A stretch of 64,000 nucleotides of DNA, from positions 504,516 through 568,515 of the forward strand of contig NC_018312.1 in NCBI RefSeq assembly GCF_000234665.1, in the 5' to 3' direction. Source of the DNA: Leishmania mexicana MHOM/GT/2001/U1103 (Eukaryota; Euglenozoa; Kinetoplastea; Trypanosomatida; Trypanosomatidae). This document shows positions 51,406 to 60,904 of the stretch, in pieces. How positions within the stretch are numbered: the stretch's first letter is position 1; each line of letters starts with the position of its first letter. Under the pieces are notes generated by a model, which was not told the DNA's origin, searched no databases, and saw only the letters and a list, made by a program, of their open reading frames with translations. The position numbers and the translations under genes are program-made.

Positions 51406-53385
51406 TTACATGAAGTGGACGGTGCGACGCGCCGCCTGCGAGGTAGCAGACCGCCTCAGCTCTTCCGACTCCACCTCCTTGTAAGTGTTCTTGAGGGCGC
51501 TCTTTGCTTGCCGACGCTCCCGCTGGGCAGCCTTCACAGCCTGTCGGCGCATCATTTTCTCCTCTTTGGTTTCGTCCTTGCGACGGACCGTGAGCACAGC
51601 ATCGACACCGCGGTGCACTCTTTCTGGGGTCGTATCGTCCTCGCGGTCAGCGTCGCAGGTCGGCTCACGCACCTGCACCGTCTTGGAGCCCTTCTTTGCG
51701 GAGCTGCTGATTGTACTAATAGCGGTGTTGCAGCTGCCGCTGCTGCTAGGGGCAGCCCCGGCGCTGATCATGCCCCCTCTCACCACTGTCGTGGCGGTTA
51801 TGTCGGCGCTGCCGTTACGGTGACTAGCATTGTTCCCGGCCTCTGCACCTGTTAGCTCGCCGCCGCTACGCGACACTGGCGCCTTCTTCACCCTGCGCGT
51901 CTGCGCAGAGCGGCGCGGTACTTGAATCACGTTTGGCTGATTGTAGTACGTCGAGTGCGCGCTGATGGCCGTCTCGCAGTCCAGTCGATCCGCCTTTGAC
52001 TTCACCTCCATGACAATCAGCTCCTCCTCCTCTTCCCCTGTGGTGCCGTCTCCCTCCGGAGGCGGGGCCGGGACAGCTGCCTGATCAGACGGCACTGCCA
52101 CCGCAGCCGCAGTAGCAGCGGCAGTGGCACCAGTGTTGCGCGTTGCCAAGCGCATGCGCGCAGCACGGCGGACCTCCTCAGTGCCTTTCTGAAATTCCTC
52201 CACGAAGCGCTGCTGCTTCTCTGGCAGTATCGTCGTCATATAAACACCGCGCGCGTCTGAGTCGAAGGCGCCGGCGTGGTGTGAGAGGTACTTGAGTTGC
52301 TGAATAAGGCCTTTGTTTTTGTGCGGCTCTGCAGTCTCGACGTCTATGCCGGCCCTGCTTGCCACGAACTCCTCCAAGGCAGTGAGGTACTTATCCATCG
52401 GCAGCGGGCCGTGCGTACGAGGGTCATCGGTGTAGGCGTCGTTGAGTCGCGCATCGGCATCGAACTCGCGCATCATCTCCGTGAACTGCCGATCCAACGC
52501 CCGCTGGGTGGTGTCGTGCGTTGGATACTCCGTCCCGTCGGCCGCGTGAGTGCGGCTCAGCCCTCCCCCCTCGCCAACCGCTGGGTCGACAACACGGCGT
52601 CGCCGTGCCGTGCCGCGTCGGCGTGAAGCCTTGATGGCTGCTTTCTCGTCGTCTGTCAGCAACCGCCACATCTCGCTATCTTCTTCGTCGAGCCCGTCCC
52701 AGTCGTCGCTGTCCTCGTCACCCTCGCCACCCTCGCCACCGTCACCGCTGCCAAAGACAAGCTGGCGCAGGAAGTCGTCCGTCACCTCAGCCTCCACCTC
52801 GTCATCAAAGAGCTTCTCCTCCTCTTGCTCTTCGTTGGCCTCACTACACACCTCGCACTCATGACCATCCTCGTCGCGCGGGCAAGCGGCAGCCGCCGGT
52901 GGGCAGCTAGACACCAACGCTGTGTCAGCAGCAGAAGCGGGCGGCAGCTCGGCCTTCTGCATTGCCGCTGGCAGATGTGGGGCCTCTGGCTTCTCCTCGT
53001 CCTTCCAGTCACCGTCGACCCACTCACCGTCCTCGTCGTACTCGTCGTAGTACTCGCCTTCCTCGTCACAATACTCGCCCTCATATCCTCCCTCTGCATC
53101 CGCCTCTCCATTGTCGTACACGCCACACGCTTCGTCCTCACCTTCCTCTGCACGGCGACGGCGACGCTCGTCGTTGAACTCGGCGTTCGCGGCGACGGCG
53201 TACATGTTAAACTGGAGTTGCGCTCCATCTTCATCTTCGGCGGGAACGGCGCTCTGGTGTCGGCGAAAGAACTCCGCCTCGCTCACCCACAAAGGGCCTT
53301 GGTCCTCGCCATCAGCATCCCCATACGAGCGAGGCACCAGCTTGTAGGTGACACCCTTTTTACGCGGCTTCTTGATGCGCGGCAT
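51406..53385 (-). CDS. LTV1: LTV1, 40S ribosomal subunit biogenesis factor
   Basis: The product is 659 aa. LTV1 is a chaperone for late 40S pre-ribosome maturation in nucleus and cytoplasm. Family marks: the N-terminal basic then beta-strand block KKGVTYKLVPRSYGD (about 9-23), followed by long acidic tracts (about 85-245). The middle holds the block DDFLRQLVFGSGDGG and a DRQFTEMMREFD helix. A Lys/Arg-rich C-terminal coiled region (RRKDETKEEKMMRRQAVKAAQRERRQAKSALK is its core, about 605-640) is typical of LTV1. It is longer than yeast or human LTV1 because of acidic and Ala/Ser inserts. The ATG at 53385 is the first in frame; a TTG 15 codons upstream is ignored. It lies between two related RRM genes on the same strand. 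Confidence 0.85.
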   Translation of the reverse strand: MPRIKKPRKKGVTYKLVPRSYGDADGEDQGPLWVSEAEFFRRHQSAVPAEDEDGAQLQFNMYAVAANAEFNDERRRRRAEEGEDEACGVYDNGEADAEGGYEGEYCDEEGEYYDEYDEDGEWVDGDWKDEEKPEAPHLPAAMQKAELPPASAADTALVSSCPPAAAACPRDEDGHECEVCSEANEEQEEEKLFDDEVEAEVTDDFLRQLVFGSGDGGEGGEGDEDSDDWDGLDEEDSEMWRLLTDDEKAAIKASRRRGTARRRRVVDPAVGEGGGLSRTHAADGTEYPTHDTTQRALDRQFTEMMREFDADARLNDAYTDDPRTHGPLPMDKYLTALEEFVASRAGIDVETAEPHKNKGLIQQLKYLSHHAGAFDSDARGVYMTTILPEKQQRFVEEFQKGTEEVRRAARMRLATRNTGATAAATAAAVAVPSDQAAVPAPPPEGDGTTGEEEEELIVMEVKSKADRLDCETAISAHSTYYNQPNVIQVPRRSAQTRRVKKAPVSRSGGELTGAEAGNNASHRNGSADITATTVVRGGMISAGAAPSSSGSCNTAISTISSSAKKGSKTVQVREPTCDADREDDTTPERVHRGVDAVLTVRRKDETKEEKMMRRQAVKAAQRERRQAKSALKNTYKEVESEELRRSATSQAARRTVHFM

Positions 53386-53498
53386 CTCTGTAGAGCTAAC
53401 GAAATTTGGATAGCCTTGCGCGGCCTGCAACGTAAGCTTCGCGGGTTTGTGGCGCTGGGGAGCACGTAATCAGCAGTCTCACGAGAGGGCCCAAGATG

Positions 53499-53549
53499 CT
53501 GTGAGTCGCACACATACAGAGGGGCACGAATGCGAAAGAAAAGAGAGCA
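53499..53549 (-). promoter_or_regulatory. predicted SL trans-splice acceptor for LTV1
   Basis: A pyrimidine tract on the transcribed strand (complement of about 53531-53549) is followed by an AG at 53500-53499, giving a 5' UTR of about 113 nt. Confidence 0.4.
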
Positions 53550-55229
53550 GTCGCAGTGGCACGCAGGCGTGGGCGTACCGGCAACACGCAGCGCGCAAAT
53601 AAAGAAAACGTGACAGTATATAGAAAGAAAAAAGCGCACGATTGCACAGGAAACAATGAACCTGCCTGCACGCGTGGAGAAAGAGTCGGAGGAAGTGTCG
53701 TTACCTTTGTGCTCCGCCGTGGCACGTTTCTGGTACTCGCAAATTGCTTCACTCATTGTGCGTGAGGAAGTGCGGGAAGGGGGTGAGAGGAGAGTCAGCA
53801 TCGAGGAGAACAACAAGATGGAGAGAACAGAGGAGGAGAGGGGTAAGAGATTGGTGATGGTGGGATGAGGGGGGGGGGGCAGCTCGGCTGGAGCCTTAAT
53901 GCGTGAATAAATGCCTCTATTCGGGTGATGGAGAACACACCAGACCAAAGAAAAGTGAAGCGGCAGACCTCACCCCGTGTACGCTCACTCATTCAGTGCG
54001 GGGCCTCTGGCCAACGGACAGTGTGGAGGGCATCCTCCAAAGACACATGGAAGGTGCCCGTCGGAGAGTGAGAAAAGCGCCGCTTGACGCTTCCCCTCTC
54101 TCTTAACGTCTGTCGACGTCTCTCTACACCTTCCCATCTACTAAAAACAGCACTACGCGGACTTCTGCCGTAGAGCAGGACAGTAAGGTTGAACTATGCG
54201 TCGCGAGACGCACTTCTACCGCACCTGAGATCCCAGAAGCTGTACGCACGGTAGTTTTTCCGACTTCTGGAATGTCTGACGTCAAACTGCAGCGGTTGCG
54301 CTTTTTCTTTCTTCCGATGACGAAAGAGCGACTCCGCAGACTGCACAGAAGCGAAAGCTTCCCCTCATGCCCCCTCCTCCTCCTCTGCACACACGCACAG
54401 AAACGGACTTTCCGTGAGAGAAAAACGGAGACGAACACAGAAAGGAGAACAACAAAGAATACGAAGAGCAGGGAGGAAAAGAAAACAGTACAACCCGCCA
54501 GCGAAAGGAAAGAGGGGGAGAGACAGTCCTCTGTCATAGCAGTCCGCGCAGCAACAACAAAGCACAGCAAGTGCGGGAGAGAGAGAGAGAGGCCTCGACG
54601 TGAGAGGCACGCGCATGAAGCGGGAAGGGTGGGTCAGTGAAGGCCACCGTATGTGTGGCAAGAAAAAAAAGAAAAAAAGAAGAAAGTAAAAAGTCAGACG
54701 CAGGCGAGACCACTCTCCCATCAGCGACTGTTTCAGCGAATGCAGATGTCGTCACAACTCCCACCCTCTTCTGCACCATGTGAAGCGCCTGCTTCCCTTC
54801 TTTTTTCGTCTTCATCATTGTGTTGGTCACCTTCGCGGACTCTTGTTCATCCACCTTCTCTGCCTACCACGGTCCCCCTAAGCCTCTCCAATGCGAGGTG
54901 CATGTCGTAATGCGGTACACCCGGCAGAGGAGGCACACACACACCACACCCCGAGAACTACGAATGAAAATTGAATGCAAGCCGTGACCCGAACACGGAG
55001 GAAGAAGTGGTGCACCAACGAAGCTCGCATACATCAAACTCCTCTCACATACGCTCGCGTTCTACACAGATACAGAGATAAAACAACAATAGGGGGCCCA
55101 ACCAACATAAACGTCAACAAGATAAACTGGCAAAGCACAGGTCCTCGACAGTTGCGGCCCACGCCGCACAGTAAGCGACACCACGGCAAAAAAGGGAAGC
55201 AGTTCGTATGCCTTTCATTTCTCAATGTC
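53550..55229. other. intergenic region upstream of LTV1
   Basis: No gene is supported. It is mixed spacer with purine-rich + strand blocks (about 54410-54700) and a poly-G patch near 53868, ending at the edge of the shared repeat fragment. Confidence 0.55.
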
Positions 55230-55735
55230 TCCCCCCATGACCGAACACGTCGACACACACAAGCATTCAACCACAGCTCACCTACCCCTGTCACAGTGCC
55301 GCTACACACGAGTCGCCCAGGACAGAAGACCCTGCCATCGAATCGTGCCATGCGTCTCATCGTTTTCTTCTTGCCCTTCCTCGCACGCATGCCGCACGAT
55401 CGGCGACACACGCACACGGGTGGTCCGCATGCCTTGATCCAAACGGAGCCGCCTTCAGGGTCCCGCACGAGGGCGGCGGCTGTCGCGTCTGTCGTGGAGG
55501 CAGCAGGGGGTGGGGGTCAAGGGGGCGTGCCGGGCGAGCGCAAGCAACGGAGCTGGCCACACTCAGGCCAGGGCCCTCCGAGACCTTGCACAGGACAGCC
55601 TGTCTGCCGTGCTTCTCCCTCAGTCTCTGCAAGCCGCGGCATGCCGTAATGTGGTGCGGGGACTCGCTGCTGCCATTCGGGGGTGGCCTCGCCATGCTTC
55701 CGGCATCTGCGCCTCATCAGTGCAGACCCGGTCGG
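55230..55735 (-). repeat. third copy of the retroposon-3'-end / 650-bp-repeat composite
   Basis: On the - strand this is homologous to about 17376-17880. The part 55437-55735 is the 3' end of the degenerate retroposon, nearly identical also to 24192-24490. The part 55230-55437 is the start of the 650-bp tandem unit. The junction (GGATCAAGGCATGCGG on the - strand) is the same as at 17676, so the composite was copied as a unit. Confidence 0.85.
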
Positions 55736-55965
55736 GCATCGGAGGTGTTTTTTTCCTAACCGATCCACACGAATCGTAGTGAGCTTGTCCAAGTATGATT
55801 GTGACCACTCGTATCTTTGCCACGGCGCCAGCCCAGACCTGGCGGCTGACAGCAAGAGTTCATAATCCTACCCGAGGGCAGGTTGTGCAGGCTCATGGTT
55901 TCCCCACAAAGAGTGGAAACTGAACCCTGATACCACGGTGATGTAGCGGGCATCATCAAGTGATC
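55736..55965 (-). mobile_element. possible SIDER-like fragment
   Basis: On the - strand the stretch CCGTGGTATCAGGGTTCAGT (about 55940-55921) resembles the tail of the conserved 5' signature of ingi/L1Tc/SIDER elements (GTGGTGCCAGGGTC). The following sequence is non-repetitive and more complex than the surrounding spacer. There is no clear A-tail, so this is a weak call. Confidence 0.3.
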
Positions 55966-56266
55966 GTGGCCGTGTACGCAGCAGAGAGAAAAGGTGAGAG
56001 GAGGGGAAGTGGAGAATACAGTAGACCAGTCTTCGCATTAGCGAGACACTGCTGCGAACGAGAGGTGCATGTACCTCGCTGTTTGTTTTTCTTTTTGGTT
56101 TGCTTCAGCTCTTGATGCCTTGGCATATCAGTCACCGGCTGCGCACACACATGGGTAACCGTGGCTTGTCTTTTCCTATCTGTTTTCTTGCGTTCGTGAT
56201 GCCGAATGGGGGCTAGAAGCGAGGGGTGTGCACCGTATGCCATGCGGATGTGCTGCCATAGCGCAT

Positions 56267-59200
56267 CTAGTAAGAGGCGTCGTCGTAGCTCATGAGATTG
56301 TACAGGTTGTCCATCACGTGACCCAGCTGCTGCGAGTAGCCAAGATGGTCAACATCTTCGCGGCTGCTGCCGCTGTTGAGGCCGCTCCCGACCACCCCAC
56401 CACCCTTCTTTGACTTTGTGGTGGTTCTGAGGGGCCAGCCGAGGTTCAGGTCTATGTCCGGGTACACCATCCAGCTTGTCTGCTCGTCATCCTCGTCGTC
56501 GGAGCGGCCAATTCGCGAAGGCGGCTTCGCAGTCGTGCCGAGCAATGTCCTCCCAGTACTGCGGCGGCTCAATTCCTTCGATGTTGACGTCGCCGTAGAC
56601 GATCCTTGGTGAGCTGCCGCTCCCATGTCGCCGCCGCCGACGGCGCCCAAACTCAGCTTTGCCGTATCTCGCATCCGCCCGGCACTCCAGTGGTCGCCAG
56701 TGTCGGACTGCGACCTCATGTTTGACACAGACCCGGTCGTCGGCACATCTGCGAGTGCACTCAGCTCTTGTGTGCGTGACTCCGACAGCATGGACATCAT
56801 GTCAAACACCGATGTGGTTTCTTTGCTGCGCCGATCATCACGAAACGGCAGCGCTGTCGTGGCAGCGGCTCCGGCTATGCCTGCGAGGTCGGTAATACCA
56901 GGGGTGACATTCATTGCGGCCGAGTTACTTTCCCACTGGAAAAGCAAGTGGTCGTCAAGGAGATCAGCACCGCCCAGCGACAGGGAGCAAGGACTAGCGT
57001 CGCCGAGCTGGCCGCTTCTGCGAAGAGCCGAGGAGGTGACGGCAGGAGCAGGGCTGCTTAGTTGGGCCCGCACCGCACTGGTAGCATTCTGTTGCTTGAT
57101 CTTCGTGTTCACGTTCTCGCTGCTGCTGGTGCCACTGGCTGCACCACACAGCGGCGGGTCGACGCCGCCCACTGCACGCATCCCCTTCGCCGCACAAGAG
57201 ATACTGTAGTGAGACTTGGCTGTGTACATGCTGTCCGTCGCGTAAGCGCCGTAGTCACAGGTATTCATATCGTCAGCAGTCAAGGCACCGTCGTCTGTTG
57301 ATATCATCTTGGCCGCCGCTGCCATCAGCGGCGCTGTCGTGAACGTTGGCGGCGCTACGGCTGCCGTGACGGGCTGCGTCGGCTCACACGAGAAGCGCCG
57401 CGACGGCGACTGCGGCGCTGGGGAGCGGCCTGGTGGCAGCGGTAGACTAGTCGGCTGCGCTGGGGAAGCAGCAGTGTACTTCATCGTCGAGCTGACACGT
57501 GTGTCCACTGTGCCGTGCACGCTCCGCTTCGCTGCAGAGCCGGCACCAAGGGTGCCAGTGACTTGGTAGGGCTGGAAGCCGTTGGTGGTGTTGCTCGCAA
57601 ACGGGGGCGCAAGCTCCGAATTGAGAGGGGCGGCCAGCGTGCCAGTGGCGGCGCCAGTGCTGTTCGCGCCGCTGCTGACGCCCCCGCCACCACTGGTCCC
57701 GGAGCGAATGGTGTGCATGGACGAGGAAGTAGCACGTGGGCCATGACGCAGGTTCGACGCACCACTAATCGCACCGACCTCTGCCTCTGGGGCGACATGG
57801 CGGGTGAAGACGCCGTTGCTTCTGGAATGGGCGCCGCCACCAGCGGTGAAGGATGCGCTGGTGCTTGGCGACAACACCCGCGAGACATGCTTCTGCGGAG
57901 TTGATGCGCACGAAGGCGGACAGGCGTCTGGTGGCAGTGTGTTGGCGCGCCGAGAGGTGGAAGGCGAAGGAGCAGCAGCAGTGGCGGCGGCGGCAGCAGC
58001 AGCAGCGGCTGACTTGCTGAGGGGCACAGGGGGGTTGGTGCTCGCGTTGCTGCGTGGCTGTGGGATGAGTCGATATGGCGCTGGGGCGTGGCCGCCATTC
58101 AAGGTGCTGCCACCTTCAGACTCTGCTGGCACAGGTGGCTGCTGCTGTTGTTGCGCCTGCTGTACCGCACCGGAGCGAGGCTGCGGAAGTGCCAAGGCCT
58201 TTGGCTGAGACTGCTGAAAAGATGAGCTGCTGAGCGGCGTTGTGGAAGAGGGCTGCGCTGACTGCGGCAGAAGTGCGCTGGCCACTCCATCGCTCTGCGC
58301 GGCGTCGGTGTGGGAGCCCAAAACCTGGAAAGACAACCCGCCGGCGTTGGCTCTAATGCTGTTATGGTTGTTGCCGCTGCCCGGGTGTGGAGAGGCGCCG
58401 GCCCCTGTCGCTCGTGCGGAGGTCTGCCCCGATGGCGGCGACTTTGCAGTGGTGTCGCTGGCGGCGGTGAGGTTGCTACTATACTGTTGCAGCATCGTGT
58501 AAAACTCCTGCGTCTCGTACGAGAATACCGGGAAGGCGCCAGTGTAGTCACCGCCAGCAAAGCCGATAAGGTCTGTTGAACCACTGCCTATAGCCTGGAC
58601 TGGGTGTGAGCCGCTGCTGCCCACTATGGGCCCCATGCTGCCAGGCGTCTGCGAGCCGTCAAGCATAGTGTCCGCAGCGTTGCAGCTCCCGATGTGCTGC
58701 GGAGTGACCGTCATGGCTGACGAGGCCTTCGGCGGCGCCAAGAATGGTGTTGGGCTTGGAACGGGTTGCCGGAGTGCCTGTGCACTCCCAGAGGTCTGCC
58801 CACCGTAGGGTAGCACTGCTGAGTTGCTGTGAACTGGAGTGAGACCGGCGCACGGTGGGGTTTCATTCGGTGACCCGGCTGAGCCCGTTGTTCCGGCAAA
58901 GGGGCGCGGCGGCGAGAACACCTGGGCTGCGCTGCCGTCCTGTGACACACGAGGGAAGCTGCGGCCGGCACCGATACCCGGCGCCCCGCCCCACCTCAGT
59001 GGCATTCCGCGTCCACGGGCTGGCGGCAATGCTAGTCCAGTGGCGCTATGCAACTGCGCAGCAGGCGGCGACGTCATCGGTGTGACAATATAGTCCGTTA
59101 TGGGCACGTCGGACCAGCTGAGAGTATTGTTGGGGGCACCGACCATGATGGCAGGGTGGTGTGCACCCCCGCTACCGCCGCTGCCCAAGCTGCTGTTGTG

Positions 59201-60904
59201 AGGCGCATGTGCTCCATTCCCATTCGCACCAACATCGTTAAGGATGCCAACGTTATTGGCTCTGGCGTGGTTGCCGCCAAGAGCGTTGTGCCGCACTGGT
59301 GTGTCCTCCGCCAACTTCACCATGAGTGGAATGCCCTGGCACGAAGCGAACGGCATTGTGTTGTGCACCGCGGCGGTCGCCTGCTCGGCAACGCCCTCCT
59401 GCTCGAAGGTGACAAACGCGATGCGGCGGTCATCGGTGCTGGCACCGGCGGCGGCGCCCTCATGCCCGCTGTGGGATGAGAGGTCCGCCTCCGCCGTAGC
59501 AGTGGCACCACCGCCGCCTGGCTGCGAAACGGCGTTGGCGGCTGCCGTGTCGCGATGGGTACTAACCGACTTCACCAGGCCGTGTTGACTGAAGAGGGCC
59601 ATGAGCATCTCCTGCGTTACGTCCTTTGGCACATTACGAATAAACAGTTTTCGCATTTTGCGCCGCTCATCCCCGGAAGGGGCCTTGTCGTGCTCGCGGC
59701 GAGCCCACTGCACCGTCACCCGTTTCGAGCCCGTCATCGGCCGGCCTCCCGCAAAGGCCTCCATGGCCCGCATCGCCTCCTCGTGTTTCGCAAACCGCAC
59801 AAAGGCGGTACCGAGGCTGACGCCGGTATGAATGTTGCGCATGATGGCCGAGTTGACAATTTCGCCGAACGGGGTGAACATCGCTCGCAGCTTTTCTTCG
59901 TTCAGCTCGAGCGGCAGATGCCGCACAAACAGGTTCACATGGCTGTGATTTGGAGGCGGCTGAAGATGGCGCGAGGACGGTGGAGAGACGCCATCCCCAC
60001 CGCTACCACCGGCTCCGGAAGTGCTGCCACAATGACGGCCACCACCGTTACCACCTGTAGCGCCGCTACAGGCAGCCGGTAGTGTTGCGCTGCAGCTGTT
60101 GAGCACCAAGTTACAAATCTGACTGCTGCTCAGGGACAACTCCATCTGGGCAGAGTCGTGAGGTTTGCCGGAGCGCTGCTGCTGCTGGACCTGATTCTGA
60201 AGCAGTTGCTGAGCGTTCCAGGCGTGTAGAGAGAGGTTGGCCGCACTCGGGGTGTGATGTCCCGTTTGCTTTGCCCGCCCGCACTGCTCACTGGGGATGC
60301 TGGCCTGGTCCTCAGCATCCTCTGCGCCATCGGTGGCGGCGTCTGTGCTCAGTTGGCTGCTGCCTTCCTCGCCGCGACCGTGTCGATGACGATCGAGAGG
60401 ATCGCTGCGACGCAGCCCCATCGGGACATAGGCTGCCGGAGCGGTGGAGTCACATGAAGGGAGGGATGGTGGCAACGGCGAACTTGCTGGCACGGACACA
60501 GGAGAGGAATAGTGACCATGCCGGCCTAGCCCAACGCTACCGTGACAGAGACGCGCGTGATGCCCTCCGTGCACAGGATCGCTTATGTCGCCAGCATCGT
60601 CGACGTGACGACTGATGACGCCGCTGCTCGAGAGAGGCTCCATGACGCGCGTTGTGGGGGCGGCAGCTGCCAACGGTGCGCACTGCTTCAAAGAGGAAGA
60701 CGATGATGTCGCCCTCGTGGACTCCGGGGATGTTGTACCGGCGCTAGAGCTCTCTCGTTCGTCAAGAGGGTGGAACTGCTGCGATAGCGTGACCTGGGTG
60801 CCACACGTCGCTGCTGCTGTAGCTGTTGCCTGTGGTGGTGGGGTGGGGGGAGGGGCAATCACGTTTGCAGGATAGCGTGTTGAAGCAAGAGCCGCAAACC
60901 GCAT
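56267..60904 (-). CDS. large two-RRM RNA-binding protein
   Basis: The product is 1545 aa from an ATG at 60904. RRM1 is at about 323-400 (RNP2 LFVRHL 325-330, RNP1 LGTAFVRF 364-371). RRM2 is at about 418-535 (RNP2 LFIRNV 420-425, RNP1 RIAFVTF 494-500), with a ~40-residue insertion in the same place as in the 46494-48836 paralogue. The inter-RRM linker QWARREHD...RKLFIRNVP and the post-RRM block HNTMPFASCQGIPLMVKLAED confirm the relationship. A 320-residue N-terminal extension and a ~1000-residue C-terminal tail are Ser/Gly/Ala/Gln-rich with homopolymeric runs (poly-Ala near 950, Gln runs) and are probably disordered. The final ~60 residues (DIDLNLGWPLR...DHLGYSQQLGHVMDNLYNLMSYDD) look ordered. 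An mRNA-regulatory role is inferred; the specific orthologue is not recognised. Confidence 0.9.
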   Translation of the reverse strand: MRFAALASTRYPANVIAPPPTPPPQATATAAATCGTQVTLSQQFHPLDERESSSAGTTSPESTRATSSSSSLKQCAPLAAAAPTTRVMEPLSSSGVISRHVDDAGDISDPVHGGHHARLCHGSVGLGRHGHYSSPVSVPASSPLPPSLPSCDSTAPAAYVPMGLRRSDPLDRHRHGRGEEGSSQLSTDAATDGAEDAEDQASIPSEQCGRAKQTGHHTPSAANLSLHAWNAQQLLQNQVQQQQRSGKPHDSAQMELSLSSSQICNLVLNSCSATLPAACSGATGGNGGGRHCGSTSGAGGSGGDGVSPPSSRHLQPPPNHSHVNLFVRHLPLELNEEKLRAMFTPFGEIVNSAIMRNIHTGVSLGTAFVRFAKHEEAMRAMEAFAGGRPMTGSKRVTVQWARREHDKAPSGDERRKMRKLFIRNVPKDVTQEMLMALFSQHGLVKSVSTHRDTAAANAVSQPGGGGATATAEADLSSHSGHEGAAAGASTDDRRIAFVTFEQEGVAEQATAAVHNTMPFASCQGIPLMVKLAEDTPVRHNALGGNHARANNVGILNDVGANGNGAHAPHNSSLGSGGSGGAHHPAIMVGAPNNTLSWSDVPITDYIVTPMTSPPAAQLHSATGLALPPARGRGMPLRWGGAPGIGAGRSFPRVSQDGSAAQVFSPPRPFAGTTGSAGSPNETPPCAGLTPVHSNSAVLPYGGQTSGSAQALRQPVPSPTPFLAPPKASSAMTVTPQHIGSCNAADTMLDGSQTPGSMGPIVGSSGSHPVQAIGSGSTDLIGFAGGDYTGAFPVFSYETQEFYTMLQQYSSNLTAASDTTAKSPPSGQTSARATGAGASPHPGSGNNHNSIRANAGGLSFQVLGSHTDAAQSDGVASALLPQSAQPSSTTPLSSSSFQQSQPKALALPQPRSGAVQQAQQQQQPPVPAESEGGSTLNGGHAPAPYRLIPQPRSNASTNPPVPLSKSAAAAAAAAATAAAPSPSTSRRANTLPPDACPPSCASTPQKHVSRVLSPSTSASFTAGGGAHSRSNGVFTRHVAPEAEVGAISGASNLRHGPRATSSSMHTIRSGTSGGGGVSSGANSTGAATGTLAAPLNSELAPPFASNTTNGFQPYQVTGTLGAGSAAKRSVHGTVDTRVSSTMKYTAASPAQPTSLPLPPGRSPAPQSPSRRFSCEPTQPVTAAVAPPTFTTAPLMAAAAKMISTDDGALTADDMNTCDYGAYATDSMYTAKSHYSISCAAKGMRAVGGVDPPLCGAASGTSSSENVNTKIKQQNATSAVRAQLSSPAPAVTSSALRRSGQLGDASPCSLSLGGADLLDDHLLFQWESNSAAMNVTPGITDLAGIAGAAATTALPFRDDRRSKETTSVFDMMSMLSESRTQELSALADVPTTGSVSNMRSQSDTGDHWSAGRMRDTAKLSLGAVGGGDMGAAAHQGSSTATSTSKELSRRSTGRTLLGTTAKPPSRIGRSDDEDDEQTSWMVYPDIDLNLGWPLRTTTKSKKGGGVVGSGLNSGSSREDVDHLGYSQQLGHVMDNLYNLMSYDDASY

